From Linanthus parryae (Eukaryota; Streptophyta; Magnoliopsida; Ericales; Polemoniaceae), in assembly GCA_023055425.1 (NCBI GenBank), contig JALGPY010000010.1, forward strand, positions 14,915,363 to 14,979,362: a stretch of 64,000 bases of DNA, in the 5' to 3' direction. Below the pieces are notes generated by a model. It searched no databases and was not told the DNA's origin. It saw only the letters and a program-made list of their open reading frames with translations. Both the position numbers and the translations under genes were made by a program. This document shows positions 11,428 to 22,461 of the stretch, one piece after another. How positions within the stretch are numbered: the first letter of the stretch is position 1; every line of letters starts with the position of its first letter.

Positions 11428-13115
11428 TTAAGGGTTTGTGTCTTCATTTCCATCTTGATCTCCCTCTTCTTCATCACTGTCTTCAACATCAGTCTTATCC
11501 TTTTCTTCATGTTCATCTTCATCCTCACTAGCAACGGTCACTTCTTCAGTCTTGTCCTTTGTAGCAGCCTTTGGAGATTTCTTCTTTTTCTTCAGAGTAA
11601 TCGGCAGATCATCTGAGTCAGGAATGTTGACTTCATCTCCTTCCTAAGCAGCTTGTTCCACCACTTGCTTTCCCTTATCTTTGACTGGAGCAACCTCTTC
11701 CTGGTTGGAATGTTCACAAGGAAGATTCTTTTCAGAGTCACCCTTCTTTGTACCTTCTTCATCCTCAGGAACATCAAGCAAAGTCATGCCCCCGAAGATT
11801 CTTTCCACCATATACTTCACTTGAACCATATCAGTTTCAAGTCCATAAACAGTTTCTTTGATCTCTTCCAAATCCAACTCCAAACCATCAAGTCTTTGAT
11901 TGTCTGTAGGCTGATAAGTTTGACTTGAAGTGGGAGTCAAGGTCTTGGGCTCAAGAAACTTCTTTCCACCCAGTTCTTCTTTAGTCAAATCTGAGTACAA
12001 CTTCCAAATCTTTTCTTTAGTCTTCACCACTCCAATGTTCTCAAAGGCCTTCTCATTAAGCATTCCCATGCTAGAAGTGACTGACTCCTCTCCACCAGTT
12101 GGAATCTCGAAGTGTTCAAAGAAAAATGTGAGCAGATTTGCATAGGACAGAGGATGTTTCCCTTGATTGGTATGGCTAAAGAGCATATGTTCAATCACTG
12201 AATTTGGAAGATCAATCTCATAGCCATGCATGATCAGATACATGATATGCAACATTCTCTCAGTCACCAACTCTCTAGAGTGCTCTCTGGGAAAGATACA
12301 CCTTACCAAAATAGTGTGAAGAACTTTGGCTTCAACATTTAACACAGAGTGTGTTAATTGTTTAGCCGAGGTGCAGTGTTTGGTATGTAGAACTCTTTTC
12401 TGGCTAGTTTCAGTATTTCTGTCTTTGGTGGGTGATTGCTTGTGTCATACCTCTTGGGACACCCTAGCACATTGGAAAACTCATAGTGGTCCAATTCAAC
12501 CTGTATTCCAGCAACTCTAGACAGAATTACCAAGTGTGCTAATCTCTTAACTTGTTTCATGTTCAGATAGAAGAGTCTGGCGAGTCTTGGGCAGGCTAAC
12601 TCTTTAGGGTTCAGCATAAACCACAGATATGCACTTAAGATTCATGTGTTCTACCATATGCATATTGATCACACTACAAAAAGCAATAGATCTGAAAGCA
12701 AAAGCATCTAACCACTGAACTTTGGAGGTGTTTGAGACAAACCAAGTTTCATCAGGGTTTGAGGTCTTTGAGTAGATTTGCAGAGCCTTCTCCATATGAT
12801 CTCAGGTTGTTCTTCTGTTACCTTCCCTTTCCCTTTTTCAGCTTGAGTTGCCTTCTTCTTTTTCTTCAACTTCTTGGGGCTAGAGATCTCAGCTTCAGGT
12901 TGCTTCTCTGCAGCAGCTTTCTCTTTCTTCTTCTTCTTCTTCTTCTTTTCTGAGGAGGGAGTTGCATCCTTCCTAACTTTCTTATTGGGTGGAGGAAGCT
13001 CAGCAACTGCCTCTGCACTAAGAGTTCTAGAGCTAGAGTATCCACTTATCTCTTGAACCTCTTCCACTGTTGTCTTTCTCTTTTGCTCTGAACTAGGTTT
13101 TGATCCTCCAGCCAT
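11428..13115 (-). pseudogene. ORF3 / env-like gene after pol, broken
   Basis: An ATG at 13115 (MAGGSKPSSEQKRK) opens a protein with long lysine runs (KKKKKKKKEK, KKLKKKKK) that look like nuclear-localisation or nucleic-acid-binding tracts. The homologous reading continues in other frames (12795-12604, 12617-12354). It then runs in one frame from 12345 to 11428, interrupted only by a TAG at 11644-11646. That part has a helical segment (LVTERMLHIMYLIMHGYEID), a predicted coiled-coil stretch (LDGLELDLEEIKETVYGLET) and a strongly acidic tail of Asp/Glu repeats. Position after RNase H and before the 3' LTR is where Sirevirus-type elements carry an env-like ORF. I see no signal peptide or convincing membrane anchor. 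The function is unknown. Confidence 0.65.
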
Positions 13116-13602
13116 CTTGTTTCTGTCTGAAGCTCTCCTTGCTCTCATTAGGGTTTGGGAGAAGAATAGAGAGAGGTAGGAATGATACGGAGAGAAGAGA
13201 AGAGAAGAAGATAAATACTAAAAGTGTCTGAGTTTCAAAAGGAAACTAGAATATCTCTCTGATCTGAAAAGATCTGAAATAATCAGAGAGGATTCAAAAT
13301 CTTTTAGTCCATTGGAAAGAAATAATTTAATATTATATTTGGCTAAAAAGAATTTTTGAAAAAGGTGGGGGCTATATTGAGCAAATATCTACAGAGATAT
13401 CACCCAATACAGAATGATCCAAGGTTATTAAATACTACTATAGCATACTTATTTTCAAGGCTTTGAAAACGTTTTTAAGGTCTTGAAATGCTGTAACACT
13501 GCAAGAGATAAAAATCAAAGCTTTGAAATGATTCAAGGCTTTGAAAATCAGTTCAAATATTTGAAATCATATACAACTTACCTTTCTTACCTGATGCTCC
13601 CC

Positions 13603-14154
13603 CTAAAACAATGCATCTTTGTTTAACATTCCCAATTCCAATCTTAGACCTGAGAATCTCTCATCTGCTAATGGTTTAGCGAAGATATCTGTAATTTGCA
13701 TGTTACTAGTAAAAAATTCAAGAACAATATCATCTTTTTCAGCATGATCTATGATGAAATTGTGTCTGAGATCAATGTGCTTGGTTCTTGAATGTTGAAC
13801 TGGATTCTTTGTAATTAAAATTTCACTGGTGTTATCACATTTGATGGGTATGCTTCTGAAATCAAATCCAATGTCTCTTAGCTTTTGAGCAATCCATAAT
13901 ACTTGTGAACAACATGCTCCTGCAGCTATATATTCAGCTTCAGCTGTTGATAGAGCAACTGAATTATGTTTCTTGGAATGCCAACTGATCAAGGATGATC
14001 CAATAAATTGGCAAGTTCCTGAAGTGCTTTTCCTATCAACTTTGTAACCTGCAAAGTCAGCATCTGAAAAACCATACAAAGAAAAGTTAGAGTGTATTGG
14101 ATACCAAAGCCCTAAGTCTTTGGTTCCATTGAGATATCTGAAGATTCTCTTCAC
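13603..14154 (-). pseudogene. RNase H domain of the Sirevirus-like pol
   Basis: This is a 183-codon open frame with the copia RNase H layout: SDADFAG (Asp), LSTAEAEYIAA (Glu) and IKCDNTS (Asp), followed by HSRTKHIDLRHNFI and a typical C-terminal FAKPLADERF. It ends pol at 13603. The reading begins with VKRIFRYLNGT but is out of frame with the RT frame at 14160 because of a small deletion there, so pol as a whole is broken. Confidence 0.88.
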
Positions 14155-14159
14155 AGAAC

Positions 14160-15149
14160 TTAAGTGTGATTCCTAGCACACATGCATACACTAAACATGA
14201 TATCTGGTGTGCTTGCTGTGAGATAGAGTAATGATCCAATCATACCTCTATATTCTTTCACATTTACACTCTTACCAGATTCATCCTTGTCTAAGGACAG
14301 TGTAGAACTCATAGGAGTCATGGCTTCCTTACAATGAGCCATGCTATATTTTCTTAACAAGTATCTTGTGTATTTTATTTGATGCAGAAAGATGCCCTTC
14401 TTCATTTGATGTATTTGAAGTCCTAGGAAGAAGTTCAGCTCTCCCATCATACTCATTTCAAATTCCCTGCTCATAAGACTTGAGAATTCTCTGCACAAAT
14501 GATCATTAGTAGCTCCAAACAAGATATCATCAACATAGATCTGAAATACAAGCAAGTCTTTCTCATGAGTCTTTATGAAAAGGGTCTTGTCTACTAATCC
14601 TCTTTTGAAATCATTTTCAAGCAAAAACTTTGACAGTCTTTCATACCAAGCTCTTGGAGCTTGTTTCAAACCATAAAGTGCTTTGTCAAGTTTGTAAACA
14701 TGATCTGGAAACTTGTCATTTTCAAAACCAAGAGGTTGTGCTACATAAACTTCTTCTTGTAAGTAGCCATTCAAGAAAGCACACTTCACATCCATTTGAA
14801 ATAATTTCATGTTCTTGTGAGATGCAAAAGCAAGCAAAATTCTAATTGCTTCTAACCTGGAAACTGGAGAAAAAAACTCCTCATAATCAATACCTTCTTC
14901 TTGGTTGTAACCTTGAGCAACTAACCTTGCTTTGTTTCTGATCACTTTGCCACTTTCATCCAACTTATTTCTGAAAACCCATCTGGTACCAATGACAGAC
15001 TGGTTTGTAGGTTGAGGAACCAGGTTACAAACCTTATTCCTTTCAAACTCATTGAGTTCACTTTGCATAGCAATGATCCAGTCTGCTTCTTGTAATTCTT
15101 CGTTCACCGTTTTAGGTTCTACAAGAGAGATAAAAGCATTAAAGCACAT
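14160..15149 (-). pseudogene. Reverse transcriptase domain of the Sirevirus-like pol
   Basis: A 329-codon open frame carries the RT in good order: [20 protein letters not shown], the first catalytic Asp in [28 protein letters not shown], and the YVDD box at 14526-14537 in the wording [13 protein letters not shown]. The frame stops just past SVCMCARN because of a short deletion near 14165, after which the RNase H frame follows. The RT fold itself looks complete; the upstream and downstream breaks make this copy non-autonomous. Confidence 0.9.
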
Positions 15150-15305
15150 AATTCTTCAACTGTGATCTAGTTTGTGTACCAGTGGTTGGATCTGAAATGA
15201 TATTATCAACTGGATGAGATGATAGATATATGAATCTCTTTCTTGGATACCAGGGTTCAGGTTCTCCATAGATCTTCTCTGGTCTTGAAGTAGTGGCTTT
15301 GTCAC

Positions 15306-16257
15306 TTATATCCTTCTGATAATCTTTTTCAAGGCTTTGAGGCTTATTTTCAAGGCCTTAATACCATTTTCAAGGTCTTGAAAATGTCTTTTGTTTTCTT
15401 CTGAGCCTTTCTTGAATTCCAGTGGATTCTCAGTCTCTTCTAGTGATTCATGCTTGTTCAAATTCAAGTCTGCAAAACTTTCACTCAAAGAACCATCATA
15501 GCCTTCATCAAAAATAACATGAATGCTCTCTTCAACTAGTTTGGTTCTTTTATTGTAAACTCTATAAGATTTGTTATTCGGATTGTAACCAAGAAAAATA
15601 CCTTCATCACTTCTTGCATCAAACTTACCAAGATTGTCTTTTCCATTGTTATGGATAAAACATGTGCATCCAAAGGGTTTGAAGTATGAAATGTTTGGCT
15701 TCCTCCCTTTGAATAATTCATAGGGGGTCTTCTTCAGGATAGGTCAGATCAAGCACCTGTTCAGTATATAGTTTGCTGTATTCACATCTTCTGCCCAATA
15801 ATGTCTTGGCTGTTTTCAAGAAGCATTGTCCTTGATATATCTTCAAGAGTCCTGTTCTTTCTTTCAACAACACCATTCTGTTGAGGAATTCTTGGACAAG
15901 AAAAGTTGTGAGTAATACCATGTTTATCACAGAACAAATCAAATTCTAATTGATCAAATTCTCTACCATGATCACTTCTAATTGAAGCTACCGGTAGGTT
16001 TTTCATAGTTTGAAGTTCTCTGCAAAGCATTGAAAATTCAGAGAGGGCTTCAGATTTTTCTTTGAGAAACATGACCCAAGTAAATCTAGAAAATCATCTA
16101 CAACAACTAGCATATAACTTTTACCTTTTGGAGTAGGAGTTCTCATAGGATCACAGAGACCCATATGAAGCAGTTCAATGGGTCTAGTTGTACTTACAAA
16201 CTTCTTTGGCTTGAAGGAGCTTCTGGTCTGCTTGCCCTGAGCACAAGCTTTGCACAA
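15306..16257 (-). pseudogene. Integrase region of the Sirevirus-like pol
   Basis: The remnant of the zinc-finger end (CKACAQGKQTRSSFKPKKF) leads into the catalytic core. The first catalytic Asp is replaced: LLHMGLCDP where LLHMDL is usual. The later motifs SIRSDHGREF and PQQNGVVERKNRTLED keep Asp and Glu. Frames change near 16003-16072 and 15782-15942. The C-terminal extension (15306-15721) contains TTCAAGG-palindrome copies that read as LKALKK-type repeats. Defective. Confidence 0.82.
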
Positions 16258-16332
16258 TTCACCTGCAACTTTGTTAGTCTGAAAAGTATAAACATTGTTT
16301 GATCTAGAGGCTGTGAGAATGCAATCTCCTGA

Positions 16333-17017
16333 TTACTCATTTTGCACCACACACTTCTCATTTTCAAAGAAAACTTTGTTGCCATTATCACAAACCTGAG
16401 ATACACTAAGCAAGTTAAATTTCAAACCATCAACTATATATACATCAGAAATAGAATTTTCAGAATTTGTACCAACTTTACCAATACCAAGAATATTGCA
16501 TTTGCCTTTGTCACCAAGAGTAATTGAACCTTCAGATTGCTCTTTCAATTCTGAGAATAAAGATCTCTTTCCACTCATGTGTCTTGGGCAACCACTGTCC
16601 ATAAACAACCTCTGTTCTTTGATGTTGGTGACAACCTGCAAACACCAATCACTGCCTTACCCATCTGTTAGACCAAGTGTTGAATTTGGATTCATATTCA
16701 GGATCAACCATGTTAGGTGGTCTAACCCCTTTAAGAACCCAAATCTGTTTAACGTGTCCTTTGAGTTGAAATGGAAAAGTGTTCCTCATTATGTGAGGGT
16801 CTCTTCTTCTGAAAGGAAAAGTCATTTTAACTTGACCAATTTTGCAGCAGTAATGACTTTTAGGAGAATTTCTGTTTCCAGCTTTCACATATATGGTATT
16901 ATTCTTTCTTGTAAAGTTTGGATTGAATCCAATACCAGCTTTGTGAACAGAATGTGAACTTCCTCCAAGAATCAAGTTCAACTTGTGTTCTGATCCAGCA
17001 AGCCTAACTTTGACCAA
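16333..17017 (-). pseudogene. Protease and pre-integrase region of the Sirevirus-like pol
   Basis: The frame 16641-16333 has the aspartic protease motif as FMDSGCPRHMSGKRSLF, then LGDKGKCNILGIGKVG and a pre-integrase LKFNLLSVSQVCDNGNKVFF block. Upstream (17017-16649) is a spacer of basic, His/Cys-poor sequence. Integrity is lost at frame changes on both sides. Confidence 0.8.
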
Positions 17018-17081
17018 TTCAGATTCTTGAAGTTTCTCAGTAAGAGTAGTCTTTGTTTATCTAATTCACCAACTTGATATT

Positions 17082-18436
17082 TTAGTTAAAAATGCTGTTA
17101 CTCATCAAAGAGTTCTCAGTGACTACTTCCTTGACTTGTGTATTTAAGGCTTTGAAACTGGTTTTCGAGGCCTTGAAATCACTGTCAGTCTTCTTCTGAG
17201 AAATTTCAAGATTCTGATTTAGACAAACAAGTTGTAAGTTCTCTTTTTCTTGCTCATGAAATTTTTCTTTCAAAATTCTGATCTCTTTCAGATAATCTTC
17301 TTCATTTAAAAGCATTGTTCTAAGATAATCTGAGAGAGCATCTTTTGGTTTTAAAACATACAGTTTACCATTACCTCAATGTTCTTATCAGAACTCTCAT
17401 CATGCTTGGCCATGAAGCATAGGTTGGCATGTTCTTCTTCAGATTATGATTCACTTGAGCTATCTGAATCACTTCATGAAGCTATCATAGCTTTCTTTCT
17501 TCTATCAAGATCTTTCTTTTGAAAGCTCTTTCTTTTATTGTGTGGACAGTCTCTTATCAAATTTCCTGCATCACCACATTCAAAGCAGTTCATAACCTTT
17601 GATTTATTTTGAGAAGAAGACTTACCTTTGTAGTCCTTGCTACTGGATGGTCTATGTCTTTCTCTGTTGAAGTCTTTGTTTCAAAAGTTTTTCTTCATTT
17701 TGAGAATCCTTGTCAAGGCTTGGGAAATCAAAGCAAATGGATCTTCATAATCACCATACTCAGTTTCAAGGCTTTGAGTTCTGTCATTCTCTTTGGCTTT
17801 GAGATCTAAGTTCTTGATACTTTCTGGGAGCTCTCCATCAGCTTCATTCATAGATATTTCATGTGTCAGAAGCTTCCCTTGTAGGTAATCAAGTTGTAGA
17901 GTTGAGAGATTCTGAGCCTCTTCAACAGCTATGGTCTTTGGTTCCCACTTTGCCTTTGGAAGACTTCTTAAAATCTTCCTCACTTTTTCTTCATTGGAAA
18001 ATGTTTTCCCATTGAATCAAGGTTGTTAACAATGTCTGAGATAGATGTTGATCTTGGTTTGCTTGACTTGGCTGGTTCCTTCAAAAGTTACCACAAGCTT
18101 ATCCCAGATTCCTTTGGCAGTAGTGCAGCCTGAAATCCCGTTGAATTCATCTGTACTCAAAGCACAATACAAGATGTTAATATATTTGTAATTCTTAGAG
18201 AATTGCTCTAATTCATAAGAGGAAAGTGAGTCTTCAGATTTGGGAGTTCTAATCCCATCTTTCTCTGTGTAGAAAGTGTGAGGTCCATTCTGAATAATGG
18301 TCCACAGCTCTATGTCTTGATCAATGATGAACATTTTCATCAAAGCTTTCCAGTGAGCAAAATTTTCTCCACAAAATAGAGGCGCTCTGTTAGCAGCTCT
18401 TCCCCATGAGAAACAACCATCACCTGCAGTACTCAT
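17082..18436 (-). pseudogene. gag of the Sirevirus-like element, broken
   Basis: The likely start is the ATG at 18436 (MSTAGDGCFSWGRAANRAPL). The first part shows a gag domain (FAHWKALMKMFIIDQD, YNILYCALSTDEFNGISG-like wording). The frame fails near 18026, with a missing segment before FSNEEKVRKILRSLPKAKWE resumes (17983-17681). The single CCHC knuckle near 17547-17592 reads CFECGDAGNLIRDC, so the histidine is replaced by asparagine. The remainder to 17082 is a coiled-coil-like stretch (EIRILKEKFHEQEKENLQL). Non-functional. Confidence 0.82.
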
Positions 18437-18468
18437 GATCACCAAATGGTTAAATATATACAGTGATA

Positions 18469-18484
18469 CAAGCTCTGATAACAA
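18469..18484 (-). other. Primer-binding site of the Sirevirus-like element
   Basis: On the minus strand TGTTATCAGAGCTTG lies next to the 5' LTR. It is one base away from the usual TGGTATCAGAGC primer site for initiator Met tRNA, in keeping with an old copy. Confidence 0.75.
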
Positions 18485-18485
18485 T

Positions 18486-19782
18486 TGAAAGTGTGAGTGT
18501 GCAGGTGGTAATGCAGCTAAGATACTCTAGAAGGGGGGAGGGGGTTGAATGGAGTATGCCAACTTTTTACAAAACTTGCTAAGACGATAGAATCTTGTGA
18601 CAGTTAGTCAAGTTCAAGGCCTTGAAAATAATTTGAAGCCCTTGAAATGAAATACAGTTTGAAATAGATCCGTCAAGTCTTTTTCAAGGCCTTGAAAAGA
18701 GTTTCAAACCCTTGAAAACAGACAAGTTTGAATGTTGTAAAAACTGAGTAAGTAAAGAAACTGTAAATGCAAGAGACAAGTGATTTATAGGGTTCACTTG
18801 GACCTAATCTCTAGCTCAGGGATCTGATCCCAGCAGGATTTTCAACACAATTCTTATTAATCAAAAGCTAAGCCCTAGATCTCAAGAACATAGAGATGCC
18901 TTACTCTGTTACAGCTTGTGGTTCTCCCTAACCTATCTAGTACCTTCTCTAGCTAACTGATTAACCAATAATTCTCTATTGTTCACCTTGAACAACCCTC
19001 GAGAATAAAGATATAAATATTACAGAAATGATCTACCAATAAAGTACAATACAGAAGAACACTTAGAGTGTTGAAACTGCAGTGAAGTGTGCAGTGATCT
19101 TCTGTGAAACGGATTGTGAGAATGATGAACTTATTTGATGCTTGTCAACCCATAACTTTGTCTCTCTTTTTTCCCGTTGAGTATTGTGTCTTGTTACTTC
19201 AGAATTGAGCTCTATTTAAACTTCAAACAACTCTTCAAATCTTCCCATATTTTCAGCAACAAATCTCCTATTTTGTAGGCAACAGACTTTGACTCTTTGA
19301 CAATCTTCTCCAACAGTTAAGTGATCACAATATACAGAGATAATGTCGTGATCTTGTATTTGAATAGGTTGAGAAGCTGTCAAGCCATTTAGATCAAACA
19401 CAGAATCATCTTCTCAATTATTTCCTTCCCTGCAAAAGTCAGTTTAGGAAATAATCTCTCCAAACTAGGAAATAAATGCCCTGCAAAATCATAGTCAAAC
19501 AGATGATATTTTATGTTCAAACATGTTAGAATAATTTTTCTTTCATCATCTAATAACAGTAAATCAAACATATGAAGGAGGGATATGAAATCAGCTTAGA
19601 AGAGTTTACAGAAAACTCCCCTGAGAATGTTCATTTAGGTTAAACATTTTCAAGGCAGTGAATCCAGTTTCAAGGCCTTGAAAATAGCTATAGCCTGTGA
19701 TAACTGATTCAAGGCTTTGAAAGCTGATTCAAGGCCTTGAAATAGTTAAACTATTTCAAGCCTTGCACAACCTGATCTTACA
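18486..19782 (-). repeat. 5' LTR of the Sirevirus-like element
   Basis: It is paired with 9829-11119 and ends at TTACA (19778-19782), followed by the target duplication CTATC. Its distal two-thirds, together with the downstream flank, is repeated again at 20359-21772. Confidence 0.9.
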
Positions 19783-21772
19783 CTATCGAGGCATAATTCC
19801 TGTGTAGGCTTCACCACATAGACGAAATCGATCGCCAGCACCGCCTTGCGACTTCTACTAGCTCAACTACCATAATGTCTGGGGACAACAACACTTCAAC
19901 ACTTCCATCTCTGAAACATGGCAAGTTCTAGAGTTTCAATGGCAAGCAGTGTAATATAAAGTATAATACATATGCGGCGAGGTTGCATATTTTTGTTGTG
20001 TAAATAGTGTGCGTCTATATGCAACCGTAATTGCATGTTTTTTTATGTAATATAACATGCATATGTGCAACTATTACACTGTTTTGCAAGATATTCGTTC
20101 ATTTACTTGCTATGAATATCTGTTTTCGTTAGACTTCCCACAAACATTACATGAATATAACAACAATGAAACATGTATTTGTATCAATTTTAGACAAACA
20201 TAAACTACTTACAATAATATTAACTGTAGTATATATATATGAAAATACATATTCTCATAAATATTTAATTTTAATATAGTTTACAAAAAACTTATCTAAC
20301 TTACTCTATTTCATCTTACTTAACTTTTCGACATCATTCTCTAAATGATTAACCAAGTGCTCTAGCTAACTGATTAACCAAGAATTCTCTATTGTTCACC
20401 TTGAACAACCCTCGGGAATAAAGATATAAATATTAAAGAAATGATCTACCAATAAAGTACAATACAGAAGAACACTTAGAGTGTAGAAACTGCAATGAAG
20501 TATGCAGTGATCTTCTGTGAAATGAATTGTGAGAATGATGAACTTCTTTGATGCTTGTCAACCCAGAACTTTGTCTCTCTTTTTGCCCATTGAGTATTGT
20601 GTCTTGTTACTTCAGAATTTAGCTCTATTAAAACTTCAAACACCTCTTTAAATCTTCCCAGATTTTCAGCAACAAATCTCCTATTTTGTAGGCAACAGAC
20701 TTTGACTCTTTGACAATATTCTCCAACAGTTAAGTGATCACAATCTCCAGAGATAATTTCGTGATCTTGTATTTGAATAGGTTGAGAAGCTGTCAAGCCA
20801 TTCAGATCAAACACATAATCATCTTCTCAATCATTTTCTTCCCTGCAAAAGTCAGTTTATGAAATAATCTCTGCAAACTAGGAATAAATTCCCTGCAAAA
20901 TCATAGTCAAACAGATGATATTTTATGTTCTAACATGTTAGAATAATTTTTCTTTCATAATCAAATAACATTAAATCAAACATATGAAGGAGGGATATGA
21001 AATCAGCTAAGAAGAGTTTACAGAAAAATCCCCCTGAGAATGTTCGTGTAGGTTAAACAGTTTCAAGGCTGTGAATCCAGTTTCAAGTCCTTGAAAATAG
21101 CTATAGCCTGTGATAACTAATTCAAGGCTTTGAAAGCTGATTCAAGTCCTTGAAATAGTTAAACTATTTCAAGCCTTGCACAACCTGATCTTACACTATC
21201 GAGGCAGAATTCCTGTGTAGGCTTCACCATATAGACGAAATAGATCGCCAGCACCGCCTTGCGACTTCTACTAGCTCAACTACCAAAATTTTTGGGGACA
21301 ACAACACTTCAACACTTCCATATCTGAAACATGGCAAGTTCTAGAGTTTCAATGGCAAGCAATGTAATATAAAGTATAATACATATGCTGTGAGGTTTCA
21401 TATTTTTGTTGTGTATATAGTGTGCGTCTATATGCAACCGTAGTTGCATGTTTTTTATGTAATATAACATGCATATGTGCAACTACTACACTGTTTTGCA
21501 AGATATTCGTTCATGTACTTGCTATGAATATCTGTTTTCGTTAGACTTCCCACAAACATTACATGAATATAACAACAATGAAACATGTATTTGTATCAAT
21601 TTTAGACAAACATAAACTTCTTGCAATAATATTAACTGTAGTATATATATATAAATATATATATATATATACATATTCTCATAAATATTTAATTTTAATA
21701 TAGTTTACAAAAAACTTATTTTAGTTACTCTATTTCATCTTACTTAACTTTACAACATCATTCTCTAAATGA
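18951..21772. repeat. Tandem duplication of about 1.41 kb (LTR part plus flank)
   Basis: The first unit, 18951-20348, holds the distal 5' LTR, the CTATC target site and about 560 bp of flanking DNA. The second unit, about 20359-21772, holds the same in the same order, offset 1413 bases at the LTR end (19782 versus 21195). The offset grows to 1424 at the unit end because of a longer TA run in the second copy. Since LTR, target site and flank are repeated together, this is a local duplication after insertion and not a second insertion. The junction (20349-20360) has short shared words such as GATTAACCAA. Confidence 0.88.
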
Positions 21773-22050
21773 GGTCGAGCGAAATTTGACTACTAAAATG
21801 ATATACAAATTTATTAAGGTTTGTATATTGTTAAACAAATTTTAGTATACAACATTGTAAATAAGTTCAGAAAAATCTACAAGTGTAAATTGTTTGCTAA
21901 AAAAAATCATCAAACTACAACGATTAATTTACATGTTCAAAAAGCAAATGGAGATATAATAGAAGAAATATATATATATATATTTGAATAACTTTCTTAT
22001 TTATGTTTATAAATAATATATATATGCATATATATATATATATATAACCA
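21640..22050. repeat. TA-rich simple repeats
   Basis: Runs of alternating T and A lie at about 21643-21672, 21969-21982 and 22017-22047, in AT-rich DNA without coding signs. The sequence 21773-22279 between the duplication and the MITE holds nothing else that I recognise. Confidence 0.8.
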
Positions 22051-22289
22051 TTACATTATGGTACATTTATCAATAATTTCTACTTCCCAGACTAAATAGG
22101 GGAGCACAAATGAAAATAAAAGAGGAAAAAAAAAACACAAAGAAGTAATATGATATTTCACAACAACTCACTTTAAAAAAATGAAGTATAAATTTGCCAC
22201 CATGTTAACAGCAATATTTTAATCAAATGTACATGCCGTCACTACATCCCTGCAAAAAGATTAACCGAAAATCGTTTCCACTTCCATCT

Positions 22290-22451
22290 AGGGATGGCAA
22301 TATGATCCGATCTGATCTGAGATCCGAGCGATCCGAGCCGAATGGATCGGATTCGAATCCGATCCAATTGAAAATGGATCGGATTTGGATCGGGAAAGCC
22401 AGACCCGAACGAATTTGGACCTGGATTTGGATCCGACCCGTTGCCATCCCT
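22290..22451. mobile_element. MITE-like element, 162 bp, TIR AGGGATGGCAA
   Basis: It starts AGGGATGGCAA and ends with the exact reverse complement TTGCCATCCCT. It is flanked by a perfect 10-bp direct repeat ACTTCCATCT (22280-22289 and 22452-22461). The interior is rich in GATCCG/CGGATC words and is largely self-complementary. A 9-10 bp target duplication suits the Mutator-like superfamily, but the class is inferred from duplication length only. It codes for nothing; overlapping open frames on both strands are by-products of its repeated words. Confidence 0.88.
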
Positions 22452-22461
22452 ACTTCCATCT

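Larger units (their letters stand above)
9829..19782 (-). mobile_element. Sirevirus-like copia retrotransposon with extra ORF, about 10 kb
   Basis: LTRs of 1291 and 1297 bp start TGAAAG and end TTACA on the + strand. They are flanked by the perfect target duplication CTATC (9824-9828 and 19783-19787). The minus-strand order is 5' LTR, PBS, gag, protease, integrase, RT, RNase H, a further ORF, polypurine tract, 3' LTR. The roughly 10 kb length, the RT wording ([12 protein letters not shown]), gag wording (GISGCTTAKGIWDKL) and an ORF after pol match the SIRE/Maximus lineage of copia elements. LTRs differ at a clear fraction of sites and the genes carry stops, so this is an old, defective copy. 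TTCAAGGCCTTGAA-type palindromes recur through LTRs and interior. Confidence 0.9.

Noticed and set aside
12732..13056. Plus-strand frames with long Leu or Phe runs, membrane-like
   Set aside because: Antisense to the lysine-coding tract of ORF3; not a membrane protein.
20359..21195. Apparent third LTR of the Sirevirus-like element, suggesting another insertion or a solo LTR
   Set aside because: It is followed by the same CTATC target site and same flank as the 5' LTR, so it is part of a local tandem duplication.
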